Origin: Chloroflexota bacterium
GTDB lineage: Bacteria > Chloroflexota > Anaerolineae > Anaerolineales > DRMV01
Direction of reading: 5' to 3'
DNA length: 6,301 nucleotides
NCBI GenBank assembly: GCA_013153375.1
Contig: JAADEN010000038.1
Span: forward strand, 1 to 6,301
Shown one piece after another: positions 1 through 6,301 of this stretch. Position numbers and translations under genes: made by a program. Every line of letters starts with the position of its first letter. Within the stretch, counting starts at the first letter, position 1. The notes beneath the pieces are model-generated. The model had not been told where the DNA came from. It was given only the letters and a program-made list of their open reading frames with translations, and ran no database searches.

Positions 1-515
1 GCGATGTCGTTTTCATACAGCCCCACCCGGCCGAAGTCGCCCTGGCGGTACAGCGAGGGCAACGCATACAGTTTGAGCAAGATCAGCCCTGCGGGCGTCG
101 CCACCGGAACCCGATGCCCCAGAAAGGCCACGGGTTGCACATACTCCCGGCGAACGCGGGCGAACAAGGGATGAGCGGTGAGCAAGAAGTCCACGCGCAG
201 CCCGCGAAATTCGCCCCGCGCAAAATAACGATCGCGCTCGATGAGGCGCACCTCGGGGAGTTTGGTCAGGTCCTCCAGCGCGACGATGAGATCCAGGTCT
301 TGCGTGTTGCGCCCTTCCACATAGTACAGTAGCGCGATGCCGCCTACCAGCGCGTAATCGACGCCGCGCGTTTCCAGCAAGCCGAAGAACGCTTCGACGG
401 CTTGCGGCGCGGCGGAAGAAGCAGAGGGGGACATGGCACCCGTCCAATTCTTGGGGTCGAAATCCCGGGCGTGTTGCACCACCCGCCCGATGTCGGCCAG
501 AGTTCGCAGCGTCAT
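1..515 (-). CDS. Nucleotidyltransferase-fold (MNT/AbiEii-like) protein, 3' end outside window
   Basis: The 171 codons seen here run off the left edge without a stop. The protein shows the minimal nucleotidyltransferase pattern: a Gly-Gly pair at residues 58-59 (LVGGIALLYY), then NTQDLDLIV with candidate metal-binding D73 and D75, and a third candidate acid, D109, in RVDFLL. A later stretch, LLKLYALPSLYRQGDF followed by LYEND, resembles the C-terminal part of stand-alone nucleotidyltransferases. Members of this superfamily transfer nucleotides to proteins, RNA or small molecules; the substrate here is unknown. I chose ATG at 515-513 because GAGG lies five bases upstream and the N-terminus (TLADIGRVV, then FDPKNW) looks conserved in type. 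ATG at 434 has no ribosome site and would drop this part. GTG at 548-546 overlaps the cysS stop and is the other candidate. The gene is the last visible one of the yacL-cysS operon. It might be half of a toxin-antitoxin pair or a housekeeping enzyme; neither can be decided here. Confidence 0.85.
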   Translation of the reverse strand, partial: MTLRTLADIGRVVQHARDFDPKNWTGAMSPSASSAAPQAVEAFFGLLETRGVDYALVGGIALLYYVEGRNTQDLDLIVALEDLTKLPEVRLIERDRYFARGEFRGLRVDFLLTAHPLFARVRREYVQPVAFLGHRVPVATPAGLILLKLYALPSLYRQGDFGRVGLYENDI

Positions 516-520
516 ACGCG

Positions 521-524
521 CCTC
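521..524 (-). promoter_or_regulatory. Ribosome binding site supporting the 515 start of the nucleotidyltransferase
   Basis: GAGG on the minus strand lies five bases before ATG 515-513. The downstream in-frame ATG at 434 has only a GACGGGTGCC context with no purine-rich site. The GTG at 548 has AAGG about five bases ahead, inside the cysS 3' end, so it stays possible through coupling. Confidence 0.5.
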
Positions 525-544
525 GCAGGCGGGCCCCGCGACGC

Positions 545-1957
545 TCACGCGGCCTTGCGCCGCCACACGCTGCCGTGGGGCGTGTCTTCCACCTGGATGC
601 CCAACTCGGCCAGGCGATCCCGGATGCGGTCCGCGAGCGCGAACTGCCGGGCCCGGCGCAGTTCCTGCCGCACCTCCAGCAGCAGGTCCACCAGGGGCGC
701 GAGGTCGCCCATAGCGGCCTCGGTGGGGGTCAGGTGCAGGCCGAACACCCCTTCGGCCAGGTCGCGCAGGGTGGCCTGTGCGGGTTCCAGTTGGGCCTGG
801 GTCGCGCCCGCGTCCCGGGCCTGGTTGATGGCCCGCACCAGGTCGAACAGATGCCCCAGCGCGACCGCGGTGTTGAAGTCGTCGTCCATCGCGGCCTCGA
901 AGCCCTGGGCCGCGGCCGAGCGCTGGGCTTCCAGCGCGTCCAGCACCTCCTGGGGCGCGCCCTGGGCCTCGGGGAACGCGGGCCGCATGGCCCCGCGCAG
1001 CCGCTCCAGCGCGCGGCGGGCCTGCTCCAGACGGGCCTCGTCGTAGTTGATGGGGCTGCGATAGTGGGCCTGCAAGAGCAACATACGCAGCAGATCGGGC
1101 TCGTGCTCGGCCAGAAAATCGTCCACCGTGATGAAATTGCCCAGGGACTTGGACATCTTCTCGCCCCGCACCAGCAGCATGCCGTTGTGCACCCAGTAGC
1201 GCACGAAGGGCTCCTGGCCCGTGTAGCACTCGCTCTGGGCGATCTCGTTCTCGTGGTGGGGGAAGATCAGGTCGCGGCCGCCGCCGTGGATGTCGATTTG
1301 CTCGCCCAGATGATGCAGGTTCATGGCCGAGCATTCGATGTGCCAGCCGGGGCGGCCCGGCCCCCAGGGGCTGTCCCACGCAGGTTCGCCCGGCTTGGAG
1401 GCTTTCCACAACGCGAAGTCCGCGGGGTGGCGCTTGCGCTCGTCCACCTCCACCCGCGCGCCGGCCAGCATCTCGTCCACCTTGCGGCCCGAGAGTTTGC
1501 CGTAGTCAGGGTCCTTGGTCACATCGAAGTACACATCGCCGTCCACCACATACGCGTAGCCCTTGTCGATGAGGCCCTGCACCATGCGGATGATCCAGTC
1601 GATTTCGCGCGTGACCCGGGGCTGCACCGTAGGCCACAGCACGCCCAGGTCGCGCATATTTTGCTCGAAAGCCTGGATGTAGCGTTCGGCCAGAGCCTGA
1701 GGATCTTCCCCCAACTCTTGCGCCCGGCGGATGATTTTGTCGTCCACATCGGTGTAGTTCATCACATGGCGCACCTGATAGCCCTTGTGCTCCAGGTAGC
1801 GCCGGATGATGTCGTACACCAGCAGGGAGACGCCGTGGCCCAGGTGGGCCTTGTCGTACACCGTGGGGCCGCACACATACATGCGCACCACGCCGGGCTC
1901 GAGGGTTTGGAAGGGTTCCTTGCGGCGGGTGAGGGTGTTGTAGATGCGCAGGCTCAT
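545..1957 (-). CDS. cysS: Cysteinyl-tRNA synthetase
   Basis: Cytoplasmic class I aminoacyl-tRNA synthetase that activates cysteine with ATP and charges tRNA-Cys. The 470 residues match the usual bacterial length. The catalytic Rossmann domain starts with MYVCGPTVYDKAHLGH: C29 is the first zinc ligand and HLGH (38-41) is the HIGH signature. The other expected zinc ligands are C209 (HIECSAM), H234 and E238 (PHHENEIAQSE), at the same numbers as in E. coli CysRS. The second ATP signature is KMSKS at 267-271. The C-terminal third is the helical DALR-type and anticodon-recognition region, with the family's DDDFNTAVALGHLFDL stretch near 350. The start at 1957 has GGAGG eight bases upstream and forms an ATGA overlap with the preceding yacL stop. 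The frame stays open far upstream, through yacL, but that extension is out of frame with yacL and encodes nothing recognisable. All key residues are present, so it should be functional. Confidence 0.98.
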   Translation of the reverse strand: MSLRIYNTLTRRKEPFQTLEPGVVRMYVCGPTVYDKAHLGHGVSLLVYDIIRRYLEHKGYQVRHVMNYTDVDDKIIRRAQELGEDPQALAERYIQAFEQNMRDLGVLWPTVQPRVTREIDWIIRMVQGLIDKGYAYVVDGDVYFDVTKDPDYGKLSGRKVDEMLAGARVEVDERKRHPADFALWKASKPGEPAWDSPWGPGRPGWHIECSAMNLHHLGEQIDIHGGGRDLIFPHHENEIAQSECYTGQEPFVRYWVHNGMLLVRGEKMSKSLGNFITVDDFLAEHEPDLLRMLLLQAHYRSPINYDEARLEQARRALERLRGAMRPAFPEAQGAPQEVLDALEAQRSAAAQGFEAAMDDDFNTAVALGHLFDLVRAINQARDAGATQAQLEPAQATLRDLAEGVFGLHLTPTEAAMGDLAPLVDLLLEVRQELRRARQFALADRIRDRLAELGIQVEDTPHGSVWRRKAA

Positions 1958-3027
1958 GCGCCTTTCCTCCCCTGGGAGATGGGCCGGGCGAACACGATGC
2001 GCCCACCGGTGGTCTGGAGCACTTTGGTGATTTGCACATCGGCCTTGGAGCCGATGAGGTCCCGGCCGCCCTCGACCACCACCATGGTGCCGTCGGGCAG
2101 GAAGCCCACGCCCTGGTCGGGGCTCTTGCCGGCCTGGCTGATGGAGATGGTCAGGCGCTCGCCGGGCAGCACGGGCGGCTGCATGATCTTGGCCAGGTCG
2201 TGGATGTTGAGCACCTGCACCTGGTGCAGGCGGCCGATTTGGGTCAGGTTGTAGTCGGTGGTGAGCACCTGCGCGCCCAGGCGCTGGGCCAGGGCGATGA
2301 CCTTGCGGTCCACTTCCTTCTCGTCGGGCACATCCATGTCGGTGATGCGCACCTCCACCGAGGGGATGCTCTGCAGTTCCCGCAGCATGTCGAGCCCGCG
2401 GCGCCCGCGGCGGCGCTTGTCGCCGTCCAGCGCGTCCGCGATGCCCTGCAACTCGGTGAGGATGAAGCGCGGCACCAGCAGGGTGCCCTGCAAGAAGCCC
2501 AGGCGGGCCATGTCCACGATGCGGCCGTCGATGAGCGCGCTGGTGTCCACCACATAGACCCAGGGCTGCTGCGTGGGCGCGGTTGAGCCCGATTGGCCCA
2601 GCCGCCGGAAGGTGGCCATGAACGCGGCCAGGTCGTTCTGCCGGGCCACGAAGATGAACGCGCCCAGATAAGCCAGAATCAGATGCGCGGCCAGGGTCAG
2701 GGTCTCCCGCAGGGGGGAGGGCAGCAGACGCAGGGGCACGCTGAGCAGCGACGAGACCAGCAGCCCCAAGGTCATGCCCAGGATGCCGGCCCATACAGTC
2801 TGGGCGGGCAATTCCAGCACCCGGCGGCGGATGTAGTTCAACGGCGGCAACACGATGTAAGGGGTGAGGATCAAACCCACCAGTGCACCCAACAGCGTAT
2901 ATACCAGAACCGCGTATTTTTCGGGATACGCCCCCAGGAAGGCCAAGGTGCGTCCCACGGCCATACCCAACCAGCCCAGCAGGAACATGCCCAACAGGCG
3001 TAAAAAGAGATGTGCACTGTGCTTCAT
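1954..3027 (-). CDS. yacL: YacL-like membrane protein with PIN and TRAM domains
   Basis: 357 residues. Four hydrophobic segments (about 8-31, 38-60, 78-98 and 109-128) anchor the protein in the membrane. A short linker rich in S, T and Q leads to a PIN-like nuclease domain (about 156-280) beginning VVDTSALIDGRI. Candidate metal-binding acids are D161, E192, D240 and D258 (LTTDYNL). A TRAM-type beta-barrel RNA-binding domain follows (about 286-350, with the GKSPDQGVGFLPDGTMVVVE region). This order is that of the B. subtilis YacL family, predicted membrane-attached ribonucleases whose substrate is poorly defined. The start at 3027 has AGGAG nine bases upstream and a strong promoter about 45 bases upstream. 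The stop overlaps the cysS start by four bases, so the two are probably co-translated. In Firmicutes yacL also lies in the neighbourhood of cysS, though with genes between. The basic KRRRGRRG stretch (204-211) could touch RNA; that is inference. Confidence 0.94.
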   Translation of the reverse strand: MKHSAHLFLRLLGMFLLGWLGMAVGRTLAFLGAYPEKYAVLVYTLLGALVGLILTPYIVLPPLNYIRRRVLELPAQTVWAGILGMTLGLLVSSLLSVPLRLLPSPLRETLTLAAHLILAYLGAFIFVARQNDLAAFMATFRRLGQSGSTAPTQQPWVYVVDTSALIDGRIVDMARLGFLQGTLLVPRFILTELQGIADALDGDKRRRGRRGLDMLRELQSIPSVEVRITDMDVPDEKEVDRKVIALAQRLGAQVLTTDYNLTQIGRLHQVQVLNIHDLAKIMQPPVLPGERLTISISQAGKSPDQGVGFLPDGTMVVVEGGRDLIGSKADVQITKVLQTTGGRIVFARPISQGRKGA

Positions 3028-3073
3028 GATGAATTTCTCCTATCCGGCCCCGACATGGACCGGCGTATAAGAC

Positions 3074-3102
3074 ATTATAGCCGAACTGGGCAGGGTTGCC
3101 AA
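3074..3102 (-). promoter_or_regulatory. Sigma70-type promoter of the yacL-cysS-nucleotidyltransferase operon
   Basis: On the minus strand, -35 TTGGCA (3102-3097) and -10 TATAAT (3079-3074) are separated by exactly 17 bases. The -35 has one mismatch to consensus and the -10 is perfect. Transcription should start near 3067, giving a leader of about 40 bases before yacL, too short for a T-box or other riboswitch. It is the only strong promoter seen for the leftward operon and is back to back with the hsdM promoter. Confidence 0.85.
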
Positions 3103-3170
3103 ACGCAGAGGTTGACGCTGCGCGGTGCACACTCTCCGAGATTTGCTGATCTGCCTACTCGCCAATAAAA

Positions 3171-3190
3171 ATAGCAATCTGTTGTGCTAT
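3171..3190. promoter_or_regulatory. Inverted repeat overlapping the hsdM promoter, candidate operator
   Basis: Two perfect 6-base arms, ATAGCA (3171-3176) and TGCTAT (3185-3190), are separated by eight bases, so their centres lie 14 bases apart. The right arm overlaps the extended -10 element, so a dimer bound here would block RNA polymerase. The HTH protein encoded in the same operon is an obvious candidate binder, by analogy with controller proteins of restriction systems, but nothing in the sequence proves it. Confidence 0.5.
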
Positions 3191-3193
3191 ACT
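3185..3193 (+). promoter_or_regulatory. Extended -10 promoter of the hsdM operon
   Basis: TGC followed by TATACT (3188-3193) matches the extended -10 pattern TGnTATAAT with one mismatch. No acceptable -35 hexamer lies 16-18 bases upstream (the sequence there is A-rich, ATAAAA), which fits an extended -10 promoter. The predicted start near 3200 leaves a leader of about 33 bases. Confidence 0.65.
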
Positions 3194-3202
3194 CTTTAAA
3201 GA
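3193..3202. promoter_or_regulatory. Ten-base perfect palindrome at the predicted hsdM transcription start
   Basis: TCTTTAAAGA is a perfect 10-base palindrome starting at the last base of the -10 element and covering the likely +1. It could be a second operator or chance AT-rich symmetry. It is too short and weak to be a terminator. Confidence 0.35.
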
Positions 3203-3217
3203 TTTGGTCGCTGGAAT

Positions 3218-3223
3218 GGAGGT
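3218..3223 (+). promoter_or_regulatory. Ribosome binding site of hsdM
   Basis: GGAGGT lies nine bases before ATG 3233. It is the strongest Shine-Dalgarno match on the plus strand and supports that start over the internal ATG at codon 22. Confidence 0.75.
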
Positions 3224-3232
3224 GGGGCACAC

Positions 3233-4840
<1,608 letters not shown>

Positions 4841-4906
4841 TCCAACCGCATCTTCGCCTACGATCGCTACCTCGCCATCCTGAGTGAGGGGATAGAACCA
4901 TTGTAG
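4841..4906 (+). pseudogene. Coding-like stretch after the hsdM stop, possible remnant of a small gene
   Basis: In the hsdM frame, right after TGA 4838-4840, 21 sense codons follow before TAG 4904-4906. They read SNRIFAYDRYLAIL then SEGIEPL. About 16 of 21 third positions are G or C, like the neighbouring genes, and the peptide looks like ordinary amphipathic protein. There is no start codon in this frame except CTG at 4880. ATG codons at 4833 and 4837 (the latter making an ATGA overlap with the hsdM stop) lie in the other two frames, and each gives only a 16-residue product. A single-base indel near 4840 would join one of them to this stretch. It may be the remains of a small gene, readthrough from hsdM, or chance. 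I do not recognise a family. Confidence 0.3.
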
Positions 4907-4915
4907 GGCCGAGAA

Positions 4916-4921
4916 AAAAGG
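4916..4921 (+). promoter_or_regulatory. Ribosome binding site of the ImmA/IrrE-type peptidase gene
   Basis: AAAAGG lies seven bases before ATG 4929 and fixes that start. The 88-base gap after hsdM shows no convincing -35/-10 pair and no stem followed by T-run, so the gene is probably expressed from the hsdM promoter. Confidence 0.55.
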
Positions 4922-4928
4922 TATCTTT

Positions 4929-6086
4929 ATGGCACGAACCGTGCGTGTACCCGTCAAACCTGAATTGCTCCGTTGGGCCCGCGAGCGAGCGGGGCTGCGG
5001 GTGGAAGATTTGCTTCGGGCTTTCCCCAAACTGGAAGCCTGGGAGCAAGGCGAGGCCCAACCTACCTTGCGGCAATTGGAAAACTTTGCCCGCCGGGTGC
5101 GGGTGCCTTTGGGATATCTCTTTTTGGCCACCCCGCCCGACGAAAGCCTGCCTATCCCGGACTTCCGCACCTTCACCGGTCCGCCCCGTCGTCCCAGCCC
5201 GGATTTGCTGGATACTCTCTATCTAATTCAGCAACGCCAGGCATGGTATCGGGAGTATCTCCAAATTCAGGGGGCAGAATCGTTGCCCTTTGTGGGCTCG
5301 GCCACCTTACAGGACGCGCCGGAAGCCGTCGCCGCACAGATCCGTCGCACGCTGGACATGGATTTGGATGAACGCCGGACCCTGCGTGCCTGGAGCGAGG
5401 CCTTTCGGTACCTGACTGGGAAAGCCGAAGGAGCCGGCATCCTGGTCATGAGTAGCGGCATTGTGGGCGCGAACACCCACCGCAAACTGGATCCTGAAGA
5501 ATTTCGCGGCTTTACGCTGGTGGACGACTTGGCCCCGGTGGTGTTCGTCAACGCGGCCGATACCGTCGCCGCCCGGATCTTCACCCTGGCCCATGAGCTG
5601 GCTCACATCTGGTTGGGGCAAAGCGGGGTCTCGAACCCGCAAATCCATCGCTTCCCGGAGAAAGCCGTCGAACATTGGTGCAATCAGGTGGCGGCCGAGG
5701 TGCTGGTCCCCCGCGCCGCCTTGCTGGAAGAACACCGGCCCGCCCGGCCGCCCCAGGAGGAGGCCCAGCGCCTGGCCCGGCGTTTCAAGGTGAGCACCCT
5801 GGTCATCCTGCGGCGCCTGTATGAAGTGGGGCGCTTCTCTGAGGAAACCTTTCGGCAGGTCTACCGGGAAGAACGGGGGCGCGTGCGAGCGATGATGGCA
5901 CAGCGCACGGGCCAGGGCGGGAACTTCTATCGCACCCTCTTCACCCGGGTGAGCCGCCCACTGGTGGAGGCGGTGGCCGTCAGCACCCTGGAAGGCCACA
6001 CCCTGTATCGGGATGCCTACCGCCTGCTGGGGATTCGCAGCCCGGAAGTCTTCCAAAAAATCTACCGGAGCCTGGGGGTGGCCTGA
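4929..6086 (+). CDS. XRE-type HTH and ImmA/IrrE-family zinc metallopeptidase
   Basis: 385 residues. The N-terminal region (about 11-66) looks like an XRE-type helix-turn-helix: PELLRWARERAGL, then FPKLEAWEQGEAQPTLRQLE, ending PLGYLFL. A linker follows (about 70-165). The ImmA/IrrE-type peptidase domain contains FTLAHELAHIWLG: H222, E223 and H226 form the HEXXH zinc site. The following VEHWCNQVAAEVLVP region supplies the third ligand, probably E248 (E257 is the alternative). The C-terminal part (about 315-385) has the GGNFYRTL, STLEGHTLYRDA and LLGI stretches usual in the long HTH-peptidase version of the family. Known relatives cleave repressors: ImmA cuts ImmR, and IrrE cuts DdrO after DNA damage. 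The target here is unknown. Placed between hsdM and hsdS and overlapping hsdS by one base (TGATG), it is likely co-regulated with the restriction system and could control its transcription or degrade a partner. The active site is complete. Confidence 0.94.
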   Translation: MARTVRVPVKPELLRWARERAGLRVEDLLRAFPKLEAWEQGEAQPTLRQLENFARRVRVPLGYLFLATPPDESLPIPDFRTFTGPPRRPSPDLLDTLYLIQQRQAWYREYLQIQGAESLPFVGSATLQDAPEAVAAQIRRTLDMDLDERRTLRAWSEAFRYLTGKAEGAGILVMSSGIVGANTHRKLDPEEFRGFTLVDDLAPVVFVNAADTVAARIFTLAHELAHIWLGQSGVSNPQIHRFPEKAVEHWCNQVAAEVLVPRAALLEEHRPARPPQEEAQRLARRFKVSTLVILRRLYEVGRFSEETFRQVYREERGRVRAMMAQRTGQGGNFYRTLFTRVSRPLVEAVAVSTLEGHTLYRDAYRLLGIRSPEVFQKIYRSLGVA

Positions 6087-6301
6087 TGCCGTATTTGCTG
6101 GAAGCTAACGATTTGGTTCAATCTAAAAACTCGGGTTGGCAAACTTTTACCTTGACCCAAATTGCCGAATTTATTAACGGTCGGGCTACCAAGCCTTCCG
6201 AGGCGACAGTAACAGGAGTGCCTGTAATCAAGATAGCAGAGCTTAACCGCGGAATAACAGATAATACAATGCGTATCCCGCCTTCTTTGGTTGAAGACAA
6301 A
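6086..6301 (+). CDS. hsdS: Type I restriction-modification specificity subunit, N-terminal part
   Basis: 72 codons are visible and the gene runs off the right edge. HsdS carries the two target recognition domains that choose the DNA site for HsdM and HsdR. The visible part is the start of the first recognition domain: GWQTFTLTQIAEFINGRA at about 17-34, then the hallmark GVPVIKIAELNRGIT at about 45-59. The start ATG (6086-6088) overlaps the peptidase stop (TGATG). A purine-rich GGGGGTGG lies four bases ahead, so initiation probably depends partly on coupling. By hand count the visible part is about 45% GC, against about 61% in the last 80 bases of the preceding gene. Codons such as AAA, ATA, AAT and TTT also become frequent. 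This fits the known exchange of hsdS genes between strains. A full-length HsdS would be about 400 residues, so most of it, and hsdR, should lie to the right. Confidence 0.9.
   Translation, partial: MPYLLEANDLVQSKNSGWQTFTLTQIAEFINGRATKPSEATVTGVPVIKIAELNRGITDNTMRIPPSLVEDK

Noticed and set aside
575..2254. 559-codon plus-strand open frame opposite cysS and the end of yacL
   Set aside because: It is a shadow of the GC-rich codon pattern: the product is rich in H, V, Q, G and A, no motif is recognisable, and the minus-strand genes are certain.
3028..3067. Possible T-box or other riboswitch ahead of the yacL-cysS operon
   Set aside because: The predicted leader is only about 40 bases and contains no T-box consensus or terminator/antiterminator stems.
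545..3130. An 861-codon open frame that would fuse a long N-terminal extension to cysteinyl-tRNA synthetase
   Set aside because: The part upstream of 1957 is the wrong frame of yacL, rich in A, G, H, P and R with no domain. The real cysS start has its own ribosome site and overlaps the yacL stop, and the extension would begin upstream of the predicted transcript start near 3067.
4841..4928. Possible terminator or internal promoter between hsdM and the peptidase gene
   Set aside because: No GC stem followed by a T-run is present, and the best hexamer pair (TTGTAG with TCTTTA) would place the start inside the coding region.
6118..6300. 60-codon minus-strand open frame at the right edge
   Set aside because: It is antisense to the hsdS start, whose PVIKIAELNRGIT motif fixes the plus strand as coding.

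Overview
The window looks like a GC-rich bacterial chromosome, most likely from the Chloroflexota (Anaerolineae-like). That placement is inference: it rests on the general look of the cysteinyl-tRNA synthetase and on the high GC with strong third-position bias, and no search was run. Six protein genes are supported; two of them are cut by the window edges. I found no rRNA, tRNA, CRISPR array, insertion sequence or convincing intrinsic terminator.

Left half, minus strand (about 3102 down to 1): a housekeeping operon read right to left. A near-consensus sigma70 promoter (TTGGCA, 17 bases, TATAAT) drives a YacL-like membrane PIN/TRAM protein (3027-1954). Its stop overlaps the start of cysS (1957-545) in an ATGA junction. 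cysS is followed at once by a nucleotidyltransferase-fold gene (about 515 to beyond position 1). A GTGA overlap at the cysS stop offers an alternative start for that gene. The three genes are packed tightly enough to be translationally coupled.

Right half, plus strand (3185 onwards): a type I restriction-modification operon. It starts from an extended -10 promoter embedded in two inverted repeats. The order is hsdM (3233-4840), an XRE-type HTH plus ImmA/IrrE metallopeptidase gene (4929-6086), then the start of hsdS (6086 to beyond 6301), which overlaps the peptidase stop by one base (TGATG). hsdR is not in the window.

The most interesting feature is this operon. A putative DNA-binding metalloprotease sits between the methyltransferase and specificity subunits and is joined to hsdS by overlap. 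The operon promoter carries palindromes that could be its operator. The 88-base gap between hsdM and the peptidase holds a coding-like stretch in the hsdM frame just after the stop, possibly the remains of a small lost gene. Composition drops abruptly from about 61% GC to about 45% GC exactly at the hsdS start, which fits exchange of the specificity gene. Together this suggests a self-regulated, protease-linked type I restriction system, possibly related in logic to ImmA/ImmR or IrrE/DdrO control. The regulatory part is a hypothesis.
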